Assembly (NCBI GenBank): GCA_028280345.1
Contig: JANQLY010000021.1
Coordinates: 62,001 to 126,000 of the forward strand
Origin: Pseudomonadales bacterium
GTDB lineage: Bacteria; Pseudomonadota; Gammaproteobacteria; Pseudomonadales; UBA7239
Reading direction: 5' to 3'
Length of the DNA stretch: 64,000 nucleotides
The notes below the pieces were generated by a model. It saw only the letters and a list, made by a program, of their open reading frames with translations, had not been told where the DNA came from and ran no database searches. Both the position numbers and the translations under genes were made by a program. Position 1 is the stretch's first letter. Each line of letters starts with the position of its first letter. This document shows, piece after piece, positions 1 through 8,500 of the stretch.

Positions 1-227
1 CAGGAGTTTATAAAGGTCCTCAGGCTATTGCAGATTTTTATCGTAGCACCGCATTTAACTTTTCTGTGGTAAAGCCACAGGTTGGGCCTTTAATAGAAGA
101 AGGTGATGTGGTTAGTTGTGAAATTATTTTGCAACTGGACGACAGTAAAAACAAAGTGGCCGATTTTTTTACCATCACTGATGGAAAAATTCAAAAGCTC
201 GTGGTTTATCTTGGACCTGAAGCTTGA
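1..227 (+). CDS. C-terminal part of an NTF2/SnoaL-like protein
   Basis: An open frame (codons from base 3) runs from the window edge to TGA at 225-227, giving about 74 residues without a start. It begins GVYKGPQAIADFYRS and continues with alternating polar/hydrophobic strands ending KLVVYLGPEA. A 'G...I..FY.S' helix followed by strands and a final 'DGKI..L..Y' strand is typical of the SnoaL/NTF2-like fold used by small hydrolases, isomerases and orphan binding proteins. No catalytic assignment is possible from the fragment. It converges on the LysR gene, leaving about 12 bases between the two stops. Confidence 0.55.
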   Translation, partial: GVYKGPQAIADFYRSTAFNFSVVKPQVGPLIEEGDVVSCEIILQLDDSKNKVADFFTITDGKIQKLVVYLGPEA

Positions 228-239
228 TGTGAGTGAAAC

Positions 240-1133
240 CTATAGGTGTCTTTGACCAAACTCGAGTAGCTTCTCAGTAAATATTTCCAATGGCTTGTCA
301 GGCTGATTTTTTTTCAGTTTAAGCAGGGCCAGCGGTCTCTCGGTGTCTGCATTGTTGATTTTTAGACGGCAGATAGTTCCCAGGCTCACTTCTTCTTCGA
401 CGGTGCTGGCGGGCACAATGGAGATGCCTACGCCTGCTTCTACGGCTTTTTTAAGCGTAAAAATATTGTCATTGGTCATACGTATCTCCACATCGATGTG
501 GAGACTCTCAAGAAGATGATCAGTAGCCTCCCTTGTGGGTATGCCCTCGCTGAATGCAACAAAGGCTTCCTTCCGGATTTCATCTAACGAGATGGATTTT
601 TTCTGGGATAGCGGGTGTGAGTTGGCGGTAATCAGGACAAGCTCGTCGTGTCCCCAGGGTTGGGCTTCAATGTTGGTGCGCTGTTCGGGGAAGGCGACGA
701 GGCCAAGGTCAATTTTTTCTTTCAGTAATAGTTGGTAGATGTCATCAAAATGCTGGTACTGAAGATGAATGTTGACCTTGGGAAAGGCTTTCATGAACGA
801 TGATAAAAAGTCACCGATTTCATACATGCCGATACTGTAAATGGTTGCAATGCGGATATTGCCTTCCAGAACTCCCTGACTATAGCTGGAGCGGATTTTC
901 AGGCCGTCACAAAGGCGAAGGATTTCCTTTACTTCGGCGAGTGCTGTTTGACCTTCGGGTGTCAGCTGGATGTTATGCGGGGTGCGGATAAAAAGTTGCT
1001 TGCCTAGCTCATGTTCAAGTTTTTTGATATGCACGCTTACCGCTGGCTGGCTGATGTGGTTTTGCTGTGCAGCTTTGACGAAGCTCATTTCCCGGGCGAC
1101 ATCCCGGAAAAGGCGCAGTTGGGTGATATTCAC
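240..1133 (-). CDS. LysR-family transcriptional regulator
   Basis: 297 residues, the normal LysR length. The N-terminal winged helix-turn-helix spans about residues 1-60 (MNITQLRLFRDVAREMSF, then SQPAVSVHIKKLE). The remainder is a two-lobed periplasmic-binding-protein-like effector domain with the usual LYS_substrate pattern (NIRIATIYSIG near 93, then GLVAFPEQ). It is divergent from ppk2; the intergenic region carries two inverted repeats that could be its operators, so autoregulation and control of ppk2 are plausible. The effector is unknown. Confidence 0.9.
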   Translation of the reverse strand: MNITQLRLFRDVAREMSFVKAAQQNHISQPAVSVHIKKLEHELGKQLFIRTPHNIQLTPEGQTALAEVKEILRLCDGLKIRSSYSQGVLEGNIRIATIYSIGMYEIGDFLSSFMKAFPKVNIHLQYQHFDDIYQLLLKEKIDLGLVAFPEQRTNIEAQPWGHDELVLITANSHPLSQKKSISLDEIRKEAFVAFSEGIPTREATDHLLESLHIDVEIRMTNDNIFTLKKAVEAGVGISIVPASTVEEEVSLGTICRLKINNADTERPLALLKLKKNQPDKPLEIFTEKLLEFGQRHL

Positions 1134-1156
1134 AGGCGCTGGCTTCCATAATAGAT

Positions 1157-1175
1157 AGTTATGCTAATAATAACT
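1157..1175. promoter_or_regulatory. Inverted repeat, candidate LysR operator
   Basis: AGTTAT, a 7-base spacer, then ATAACT, in the divergent promoter region between the LysR gene and ppk2. It overlaps the expected promoter of the LysR gene (ATG at 1133), as usual for autoregulated LysR genes. Binding is inferred. Confidence 0.4.
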
Positions 1176-1196
1176 TAATACAATTTTAATTATCAA

Positions 1197-1211
1197 TATC
1201 GCAGTGCGATA
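1197..1211. promoter_or_regulatory. Perfect 15-bp palindrome upstream of ppk2
   Basis: TATCGCA-G-TGCGATA is a perfect inverted repeat with one central base, 85 bases upstream of the ppk2 start. It is a plausible site for a dimeric regulator; nothing in the sequence identifies which one. Confidence 0.4.
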
Positions 1212-1295
1212 ATCGACAGCTTTACTGTAATTAGATAAGGCAGGTCATTGAGGGCCTGAAACTTGTTAAAAACGACAAACACGCGGGGAGGAGCA

Positions 1296-2297
1296 ATGGT
1301 TAATACAGAAGGGGTGCAGAAAATCGCCGATAGTGAAAATGGGCAGACAGTGGATGAGGCAAGGGCAATCATCAGTGGCGCGAGTGAGCCCCACAATAAA
1401 GCCGGTCAGGCACTGCATGCACTGGCTGAAATGCGCCATAACCCTGATGCGATTCGTCGCAGTTTTGAAAGCGGTGAGTATCCCTACCAAAACAAGTTAA
1501 GGCCAGCACTGTATGAAAAGCATAAAGCTGAATTACAGGCAGAATTGTTAAAAGCCCAGAAATGGATCAAGGAGACAGGTCAGAAAGTGGTAATTCTGTT
1601 TGAGGGACGGGATGCGGCCGGTAAGGGTGGGGCCATCAAGCGCTTTATGGAGCACTTGAACCCACGTGGAGCCAAGGTGATAGCTTTGGAAAAGCCCAGT
1701 GAGCCTGAAACTACGCAATGGTACTTTCAGCGCTATATCAAACATTTGCCGCCTGCGGGTGAGATGGTATTGTTTGATCGATCCTGGTACAACCGGGCTG
1801 GTGTTGAGCGTGTGATGGATTTTTGTTCGCCGAGTGACTACCTGGAGTTTATGCGGCAGTGCCCTGAGCTTGAAAGAATGCTGACCCGTTCTGGTATTCG
1901 TTTGTACAAATACTGGTTCTCCGTGAGTCAGGTTGAGCAGGCGAGACGCTTTGGCAAGCGCCAGACAGATCCTTTAAAGCAGTGGAAGCTCTCGCCGATT
2001 GACAAAGCTTCACTGAGCAAGTGGGAAGAATATACCGAAGCGAAGGAAGCGATGTTCTTTTATACGGATACGGCAGATGCGCCCTGGACCATTATTAAAT
2101 CTGATGACAAGAAGCGTGCGCGGCTTGGCATGATGCAGCATTTCCTTTTCAATTTGCCTTATCCTGGAAAAGACGAAAAGGTGGTAAAAGGTGCGGACCC
2201 CCTGATTGTTGGAGATAGCGCCCATGTACTGACAAATTCAGAACATATTCTGGGGAAATCACTGCACCCGAAACAGAGGAAAAAGAAAAAAGCCTGA
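1296..2297 (+). CDS. ppk2: Polyphosphate kinase 2 family protein
   Basis: 333 residues from the ATG at 1296, chosen because GGGAGGAG lies just upstream; the frame is open from a TTG at 1263 but that has no ribosome site. PPK2 enzymes move phosphate between polyphosphate and nucleotides. Visible family motifs are the Walker A loop GRDAAGKGG (about residue 104), the Walker B-like FDRSWYNRAGVERVM, and the lid region SPIDKASLSKW. One-domain length with an N-terminal extension of about 75 residues. The basic C-terminal tail (QRKKKKA) is unremarkable. Nucleotide preference (ADP, GDP or AMP) cannot be read reliably. Confidence 0.93.
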   Translation: MVNTEGVQKIADSENGQTVDEARAIISGASEPHNKAGQALHALAEMRHNPDAIRRSFESGEYPYQNKLRPALYEKHKAELQAELLKAQKWIKETGQKVVILFEGRDAAGKGGAIKRFMEHLNPRGAKVIALEKPSEPETTQWYFQRYIKHLPPAGEMVLFDRSWYNRAGVERVMDFCSPSDYLEFMRQCPELERMLTRSGIRLYKYWFSVSQVEQARRFGKRQTDPLKQWKLSPIDKASLSKWEEYTEAKEAMFFYTDTADAPWTIIKSDDKKRARLGMMQHFLFNLPYPGKDEKVVKGADPLIVGDSAHVLTNSEHILGKSLHPKQRKKKKA

Positions 2298-2370
2298 TGG
2301 TTAGTAGGTGATAGGCGCTCGCTGCTTAATCGCTTTCCTGAATTAAGGTCTGGTCACCGGAGCAATATAC

Positions 2371-2742
2371 TTACTTTGTATTGATGCTCCAGATTCCAGG
2401 GCCTTTGGCTGCAATATAAAGAAAAGCAAAACAGTAAATAGCCGCGAGTTCGCCACCGTTAGCGATTGGAAACGGGTGATTTAATCCGTGTACCATCCAG
2501 TAGGCGACAGCCATGGTGCCGCTGGCGATAAAAGCGGCATAGCGGGAATAGAGCCCGATTATGATAAGGAATCCAGCAACGATTTCGATAACAGCTGCGC
2601 TGGTTGTCAGGGCATTCAGCGGATATTGAAACTCTATGGGAAAATTGAATAGCTTTTCGGTGCCGTGGCAGAGAAATAAAAATCCCAATACAATTCTGAG
2701 AGCAGCGTAGCTGTGATCTGCATAATTATCTAAAAATTTCAT
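2371..2742 (-). CDS. DoxX-family membrane protein
   Basis: 123 residues with four predicted membrane helices. The first helix contains RIVLGFLFLCHGTEKL, the usual DoxX start, followed by VIEIVAGFLIIIGLYSR. DoxX proteins are small integral membrane proteins linked to redox or oxidative-stress functions; the exact role here is unknown. GGAGAAG precedes the ATG. It lies downstream of dps and the Dps-like fragment on the same strand, about 136 bases away, so it may share their transcript. Confidence 0.85.
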   Translation of the reverse strand: MKFLDNYADHSYAALRIVLGFLFLCHGTEKLFNFPIEFQYPLNALTTSAAVIEIVAGFLIIIGLYSRYAAFIASGTMAVAYWMVHGLNHPFPIANGGELAAIYCFAFLYIAAKGPGIWSINTK

Positions 2743-2878
2743 ATTGTCTTCTCCGAGCCTGGTTTTAACCGATTGACTTGTTGATTGAATTCTAACAACT
2801 ACAGTAACTATTTAAAAATCGAACTTTACGTTGTTTTCGTATGATTTTTCCGATTCTTCTACTGTAAACGTTTTCTTT

Positions 2879-3028
2879 TCAGCGCTGTAGAAGACTCGTC
2901 AGATAAGGGGCTAATAAATCTGCCAGCAGTTTCTTGAGGCTACAGGTAGTTACTTCTCCTTGCTGGTTGTTGATACCAATACTGCTGGCAGATCTACTCG
3001 CGTAGCTATTGCTGCTGGACTCACTCAT
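2879..3028 (-). CDS. 49-residue Dps N-terminal-like small protein (truncated dps duplicate)
   Basis: ATG at 3028 is preceded by a strong GGAGGAA site (3033-3039) and the frame ends at TGA 2879-2881. The peptide starts MSESSSNSYASRS and then reads SSIGINNQQGEV...SLKKLLADLLAPYL. This aligns with the start of Dps next door ([14 protein letters not shown]...[14 protein letters not shown]). The DNA is also alike: TATTGGTATCAACAA is identical in both. It starts 25 bases after the dps stop, in the same direction. The ferroxidase helix (HNFHWN) and everything after are missing. It may be a decaying tandem copy or a small protein kept because it interacts with Dps; the intact ribosome site favours translation. 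Confidence 0.65.
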   Translation of the reverse strand: MSESSSNSYASRSASSIGINNQQGEVTTCSLKKLLADLLAPYLTSLLQR

Positions 3029-3053
3029 ATTAGTTCCTCCAATACAGGAAGTA

Positions 3054-3524
3054 TTAATCCAGTAAGGCCCTCAGCATCCAGGCGGTTTTTTCATGAATTC
3101 GCATACGATCGGAAATCAATGCTGCGGAAGATTCATCATCAGCCTGATGGGCGACTTTTAGTGCCTCACGACTGGTGCGAACCACCGCTTCATGGGATGT
3201 CACTAGTATTTCAATCATTTGTTTTGCTTCCGGCACACCTTCCACTTCCTCGATAGAACTCAGCTCTACGAAGCTTTTATAGGTGCCCGGCGCCGGCACG
3301 CCCAGGGTTCGGATACGCTCGGCGATATCATCTACAGCCACTGCTAGTTCGTTGTAGTGTTCTTCAAACATCAGGTGCAATTCCCGGAACTGGTTACCAG
3401 TGACATTCCAGTGGAAATTGTGGGTCTGCAGATAAAGCGTGTAGGAGTCCGCCAGTAGTTTTTTCAGGTTTCCGGCGACAGCTTCTCGATCCTGTTTGTT
3501 GATACCAATATTGATGGCTGACAT
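3054..3524 (-). CDS. dps: Dps / starvation-inducible ferritin-like DNA-binding protein
   Basis: 156 residues, the usual Dps length. Dps forms a 12-subunit shell that oxidises and stores iron with H2O2 and protects DNA. The inter-subunit ferroxidase residues are visible: H and W in [11 protein letters not shown] in [12 protein letters not shown], and D/E in [15 protein letters not shown]. Ribosome site AGGAGGTACC precedes ATG. The N-terminus is short and not strongly basic, so DNA binding by the tail is uncertain. Followed 25 bases later by a Dps-like fragment gene. Confidence 0.95.
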   Translation of the reverse strand: MSAINIGINKQDREAVAGNLKKLLADSYTLYLQTHNFHWNVTGNQFRELHLMFEEHYNELAVAVDDIAERIRTLGVPAPGTYKSFVELSSIEEVEGVPEAKQMIEILVTSHEAVVRTSREALKVAHQADDESSAALISDRMRIHEKTAWMLRALLD

Positions 3525-3603
3525 GGCTAGGTACCTCCTGCTATATGATTTACTGAAAGTGGGTTTATGATAGCTAGATCTTATTATTCAGTAAAATGAA
3601 TTA

Positions 3604-3633
3604 AATCTATTATTTTGATCTAAAAAATAGATT
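3604..3633. promoter_or_regulatory. Inverted repeat upstream of dps
   Basis: AATCTATT and AATAGATT form perfect 8-bp arms separated by 14 bases, about 80 bases upstream of the dps start in an AT-rich region. The CTAT/ATAG elements recall OxyR half-sites, and an oxyR gene lies in this window, but the spacing does not fit the classical OxyR pattern. Confidence 0.35.
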
Positions 3634-3803
3634 GATATCGAGTGCATTGAGAGGGGGCGGGAGTATCCAATGCAGTGCCTGTTGAAGGGATGTGGTTAGC
3701 AGGGCGAATCTATGTTGGTAATTTACGGTAACACGCGGTGCCACAGTCCTTGAGGCTCTGCTAAGGTCGCGTTCTTTTCAGCAATAGACGAAAGAGATCT
3801 TTC

Positions 3804-6329
3804 ATGCAGGCATTGCGACAACAAACTGAGCAGTTTTTTGAGTGGTGGAGCGAATTTGTGGTTCGCTTCCGCTGGCTGGTATTGATAGCCACCCTTATTA
3901 TCACGCCACTTATTGTTTACCAGATCAAGCATGGCTGGATGGATCTCTCGATTGAGTCCTACTTGCCTCAAGATGATCTGGCGGTGCAAAACTACAATGA
4001 ATTTCGCAATACCTACGGCTACGACAACCCGGGTATGCTCTCTATTTATATTCCCGACGGCGTTTTTACGCTTGAGGCGCTGGGTAAAATCAAAGCCTTG
4101 CACGAGGCGATTGATAAACGTGTGCCCTATGTGAATGAAATCACCAGTCTGGTCAATGTGCGTCATACCCGCGGTGATGATGATACCTTGCATGTTGATG
4201 ACCTGATTGAGCTGTGGCCGGAAACTGAAGCCGATATGCCAGCTTTTAAAGAGCTGGTACTGTCGAACCCGAACTATGTCGGTAGCCTGATTTCCGCAGA
4301 TGGCAAATATACCACTGTCGTCATTGAGCCCAATGTATACAGTAATGAATACCTCAATGGTGTGAATGGCGGGGATAACATCGATGATCTGATGTCAGGC
4401 TTTGATGATGGTTTTGATGATGCAGAGGCAGATGCAGCTTCAAGTGCAGATAAAGAGGAGCAGCCACATTTTATCAAGCCGGAGGAAGAAACTGAATTCT
4501 CCCGGGTTGTGATTGAAATTCGTGACGAATTCCGCAGTGACGACTTTGTGATCCGCGGTGCCGGTGGTCCGATTATGAACTTCTCACTGGCCAAGGATAT
4601 GGAAATCTCTACCACACAATCTACGGGTCTCGCGTTGTTGGTGATTGGTTTTCTATTAATCTTTTTATTCCGTCGCCTGTCTGGCGTTCTTATGCCGTTA
4701 TTGGTAGTGATGATGTCGGTGATGGTGACCATGGCGATGTGGCCGATTCTCGGTTATGCATTTAACGGCAATACCAGTATCGTGCCCACATTCTTGCTTG
4801 CTGTGGGTATTGCTGATGCGGTGCACGTACTGAGCTTGTTTTATCGTCGTTATGATGCGGGAGAAGAAAAACACAAGGCCATCGCGGGTGCGATGAAGCA
4901 AACCTCTATTGCCATTCTTATGACAACGGTCACCACAGCGGCAAGCTTGTTGTCGTTCCTCAGTGGTGAAATGGTACCAACGCGTACGCTGGGTATTTTT
5001 GGCGCGATTGGTGTAGTGATGGCACTAATTTATACCATCGTACTATTACCGGCGTTGCTGGCCATCATGCCGGTAAAACGCCGCAAGTTAGAATCGATGG
5101 AAGAAGGGAGTATTTCAGTTAAAGAAAGCGGTCTCCTCGCCCATATCGATCGCTATATCGATTTCTGTGGTCGCTACGGTGTGCGTCATGCCAAAGCTGT
5201 GGTGGCGTTTTGTGCAGTGGTGGGTGTGGTCGCGCTTGCCGGTGTGGCGCAGGTCACTTTTAGTCACGACCCGGTCAGTTGGTATCCGGAAGACGCCGAG
5301 TTCCGTGTCGCTATCAATACCGTTGATGAAAATATGGATGGCAGTATGACGGTACAGCTGATGATCGATACCAATAAGGAAGGTGCGTTGTATGAGCCAG
5401 AAGTGCTGCGTTTATTTGAGCGCATGGAAGATAAACTAAAATCCTATTCCTACGAAGGTATTCAGGCGAAAGAAGTGACCTCAATACTTAGTGTGGTCAA
5501 AGAAAATCACAAAGCTCTGAACGGTAATGACGAAGCCTACTATGTGATCCCCGATGATCGACTCACAATCAGACAGGAAATGTTACTGTTTGAAAACAGT
5601 GGCGCTGATGATTTGGAGGATTTTACCAATGGCACGTTCAGTAAAGCACGTTTTACAGTGCAAATGCCCTGGTACAATGTGATTCACTACCGCGGTTATT
5701 CCGAACGCATGACAGCCGAGCTGGATGCGTTGGTTGCAGACAGCGGCCTCGGTGAAATGAATATAGAAATGGAAGCCAAACTTGTTGGTCTGCTGATGAT
5801 TTTTGGTCGTTCCATCCAGGTGCTGCTCTGGGGCACGGTCAGTTCTTATATGATCGCGTTTGCATTGGTATTTATCTTGATGTTTATGCTCATGGGCAGT
5901 ATTCGCCGTGGCTTGCTTGCGTTCTCCCCCAACATTATTCCGATTTTGATCACCGTGGGTATTATGGGGTGGGCCGGTATTCCGATTAATATGTTCACAG
6001 CAATGATCGGTTGTATCATTATTGGTATCTCTGTCGATGACACGATTCATTTTATGCATCACTTCCGCACCTATTCGCTGCAAAAGATCAGTACAGAAGA
6101 GGCGGTACATAAAACCCTGCAAACCTGTGGTCGCGCAATTACGTTTACCTCTGTAGTGTTGATTGGTGGCTTCCTGGTGTTCCTGTTTGACCAGTTTCTG
6201 ACCTCGAAACAGTTTGGTTTCTTTCTCAGTATTGCGATTTTTGCGGCATTGATGGCCAACCTGATTCTGGCGCCGGCACTGATGACCTTGTTCTGGGACC
6301 GGGGAAAAGAACAGGCACAGACAGTCTAG
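3804..6329 (+). CDS. RND superfamily (MMPL-type) exporter
   Basis: 841 residues in two repeats, each with one leading membrane helix, a periplasmic domain and five clustered helices. Helix 1 is around residues 25-42 (WLVLIATLIITPLIVY); the first helix cluster is about residues 273-420, the second starts near 668. Hallmarks include a VGIADAVHVLSLFYRRY stretch in repeat 1 and GISVDDTIHFMHHFR in repeat 2, the proton-relay region of MMPL/HpnN-like proteins. The first periplasmic domain has an Asp-rich insert (GFDDGFDDAEADAAS). These proteins export lipids or hydrophobic compounds; the substrate here is unknown. It stands alone, without a membrane-fusion partner. Confidence 0.88.
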   Translation: MQALRQQTEQFFEWWSEFVVRFRWLVLIATLIITPLIVYQIKHGWMDLSIESYLPQDDLAVQNYNEFRNTYGYDNPGMLSIYIPDGVFTLEALGKIKALHEAIDKRVPYVNEITSLVNVRHTRGDDDTLHVDDLIELWPETEADMPAFKELVLSNPNYVGSLISADGKYTTVVIEPNVYSNEYLNGVNGGDNIDDLMSGFDDGFDDAEADAASSADKEEQPHFIKPEEETEFSRVVIEIRDEFRSDDFVIRGAGGPIMNFSLAKDMEISTTQSTGLALLVIGFLLIFLFRRLSGVLMPLLVVMMSVMVTMAMWPILGYAFNGNTSIVPTFLLAVGIADAVHVLSLFYRRYDAGEEKHKAIAGAMKQTSIAILMTTVTTAASLLSFLSGEMVPTRTLGIFGAIGVVMALIYTIVLLPALLAIMPVKRRKLESMEEGSISVKESGLLAHIDRYIDFCGRYGVRHAKAVVAFCAVVGVVALAGVAQVTFSHDPVSWYPEDAEFRVAINTVDENMDGSMTVQLMIDTNKEGALYEPEVLRLFERMEDKLKSYSYEGIQAKEVTSILSVVKENHKALNGNDEAYYVIPDDRLTIRQEMLLFENSGADDLEDFTNGTFSKARFTVQMPWYNVIHYRGYSERMTAELDALVADSGLGEMNIEMEAKLVGLLMIFGRSIQVLLWGTVSSYMIAFALVFILMFMLMGSIRRGLLAFSPNIIPILITVGIMGWAGIPINMFTAMIGCIIIGISVDDTIHFMHHFRTYSLQKISTEEAVHKTLQTCGRAITFTSVVLIGGFLVFLFDQFLTSKQFGFFLSIAIFAALMANLILAPALMTLFWDRGKEQAQTV

Positions 6330-6466
6330 AAAAAGCCCGGCTGACGATAATTACAACATACAGACAAATCTGTGCAACCTCCGGGGTAGATCGGGGCAGA
6401 GCGAGTGTATTATATTCGTGGAGGTCGAGCGCCTACTTATCCTGAAAAATAAATAGAGGAAACCCC

Positions 6467-8500
6467 ATGATCAGGCTTATTTCGCTTATTGCCCTTTTCG
6501 TTCTATCACTATCTGCCATCGCCACACCGGTTGGTCCACTGAATTATCAAGGACGCTTGCTGGATAATCAGGGTGTGCCGGTAACCGGCTCCTACAATTT
6601 TGTGATTCGTATCTATGATGATGTAAGTGCAGGTACATTGCAGTACCAGGAGACGATCAATGGGGTGAATGTGAATGATGGCGTATATTCGTTCAGAATA
6701 GGTACGGCCCCGGTACCTGATGTAGGGACATGGGATTTGAATTTATGGCAAAGCAATTTGAATGATCTGTTTTTAGAGGTTGAAGTGGATTCTGAAGTGC
6801 TGGCGCCACGTTATGAGTTAACCTCTTCCCCTCATGCATTTACAGCTACACTGGCGCTGTCGGCGGAGTCATTGGGTGCCAAAACGGCAGCTGAGTTTGA
6901 CAACATTCTGGAAGGTATTTGTATTACCAGTCGCGGCAAATGGCTCGATCTGGTGAATACCTGCCTGGGTGTTGGTGCTACTGTAACCGGCGAAACCCTT
7001 GCGACCATGTTAAGCAATTCCCTCGATACAGATTTTACCGATCTGGATTTAAGTAAGGCGGATGTTACCAGTAGTAGTTTTGATGGCGTGAACTTTTCCG
7101 GCACAGTGTTTAAAAATACCCAGGTGTCGATGGCGGGCTTTACCAATACCAATTTAACTGGTGCGGTTCTGGATGGTGTAACGAGTAATAACGCCTTGCC
7201 AAACACGGCCATTAATTTAACTAATGCCACGCTGACCAATATGAGTTTGCAGGGTTGGGATTTATCCAATGCTGACATTACCGGGTTGTCGGCGGCCAAT
7301 CTGACAGCATGTCCGTCCCCCTCGGGGCTTCCCAACGGTTCCCTGTTACCGGCCAACTGGGAGTGCCGTGAGATGAGAGCTTCAAGCGGGCTGTATTTTC
7401 TTGCTGGCCCGGGCGTTAATCTGTCAGCCATTTCTGCGGCGGCAGTACAAGAGTTTGGCGTTAACTATCTGGAGTTTGACCCCGATGTATTTTTGGGACT
7501 TGATTTAAATGGTGCCAATTTCTCCGGTCTGGATGTGCGTCAGGACTTTGCGCTTGCAGATTTGAGTAACGCGGATTTTCGCTCAGCTTCCATTGCCCGG
7601 CGCAATGATTTTACCGGCGCCAATTTAACCAATGCTGATTTCACTGGTGCAACGATTGACCGTGTAAGCCTATTGGGAGCGACGCTAACCAATACGATTT
7701 TTGCACAAACTCGCCTGACGACAGTGGAGTTTGATGATATTGACGGTATTTCCTTTGCCGGCGCGACGATTATTAATGCATCGTTTCAGGCAATTAGTAA
7801 CACCAGTTTTGACTATGCCTTTGTCGAGGGTTTGCTGTTTGCCGGTTGGTGGACAGGTACGATTACCTTTACCAACGCCGAAGTGTTTAATGGTATTAAC
7901 TTGCCGGATTTGGGTGTTTATGATGCCATGACAGGGTGGGAGCCGATTGGAAATAATGCAACAGTTAACTTTGAAGGAACAAAGTTTAATGCGTTTCCGG
8001 ACCGTGGTGTAATTACTGCGAATATTGGCCAGGGCATTACCTATAATTTTAACAATGTAACCTTTAAGTACGTGCAGTTTGAGCCGCGCCCTGATTGTAA
8101 TTGTGCTTCCCAGAATGAGCATTGGCTGTATGGGCCTGATGCGCAGCACAGAGCGTTTTCGATTACCAACTCAACATTTGACAATGTGTTGTTTCGCTAT
8201 GAATCCAGCCCAGGTATGTATCAACAAACAGGTCTGTTTGGCAGCCTGGCGTCCGCAACTCACCCCTTGTGGCAGGATAATACCTTTAAAGTCTATGAGG
8301 ATGGTTTTAGTAGTGGAGTTGGCCCCTATGCGCCAGAAAACTATTTTGAAAATAATGTGTTTGAGTTATACGTTCAGCCCAGCATGGGGGTTCGTGTTAC
8401 CGGCTATTCAAGTTTGACATCAACCAATGGCATCAATCAGTTTGACCCCTGCGATGCCGGCGATCCGGAAAACAGTAATAGCTGTGTGAATCTGTATTAG
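6467..8500 (+). CDS. Secreted pentapeptide-repeat protein (paralog 1 of 3)
   Basis: 677 residues, ATG after GAGGAAA. Layout: signal peptide (about 1-19, ending SAIA); a beta domain starting TPVGPLNYQGRLLDNQG and ending PRYELTSSPHAFTAT, a module seen at the N-terminus of many secreted bacterial repeat and fibre-like proteins; a two-Cys segment (EGICITSRGKWLDLVNTCLG); pentapeptide repeats of A(D/N)LXX type from about 185; a linker with TACPSPS and ANWECREM followed by LAGPGVNLSA; a second pentapeptide block from about 340. The C-terminal 150 residues lose the repeat and contain DCNCASQNEH. Paralogs lie at 40873 and 43960. Surface or extracellular location is inferred; function unknown. Confidence 0.85.
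   Translation: MIRLISLIALFVLSLSAIATPVGPLNYQGRLLDNQGVPVTGSYNFVIRIYDDVSAGTLQYQETINGVNVNDGVYSFRIGTAPVPDVGTWDLNLWQSNLNDLFLEVEVDSEVLAPRYELTSSPHAFTATLALSAESLGAKTAAEFDNILEGICITSRGKWLDLVNTCLGVGATVTGETLATMLSNSLDTDFTDLDLSKADVTSSSFDGVNFSGTVFKNTQVSMAGFTNTNLTGAVLDGVTSNNALPNTAINLTNATLTNMSLQGWDLSNADITGLSAANLTACPSPSGLPNGSLLPANWECREMRASSGLYFLAGPGVNLSAISAAAVQEFGVNYLEFDPDVFLGLDLNGANFSGLDVRQDFALADLSNADFRSASIARRNDFTGANLTNADFTGATIDRVSLLGATLTNTIFAQTRLTTVEFDDIDGISFAGATIINASFQAISNTSFDYAFVEGLLFAGWWTGTITFTNAEVFNGINLPDLGVYDAMTGWEPIGNNATVNFEGTKFNAFPDRGVITANIGQGITYNFNNVTFKYVQFEPRPDCNCASQNEHWLYGPDAQHRAFSITNSTFDNVLFRYESSPGMYQQTGLFGSLASATHPLWQDNTFKVYEDGFSSGVGPYAPENYFENNVFELYVQPSMGVRVTGYSSLTSTNGINQFDPCDAGDPENSNSCVNLY

Noticed and set aside
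2340-2356. Motif TTAAGGTCTG(A/G)TC seen at 2345 and near 24333 after gene ends
   Set aside because: Only two loose copies, no symmetric structure and no mobile-element features; likely chance.
3723-4193. Minus-strand 156-codon frame under the RND gene start
   Set aside because: Shadow of the RND coding sequence; no ribosome site and low-complexity peptide.
6832-7431. 199-codon minus-strand frame inside pentapeptide paralog 1
   Set aside because: Antisense shadow of repeat DNA; the same effect is seen in the other paralogs.
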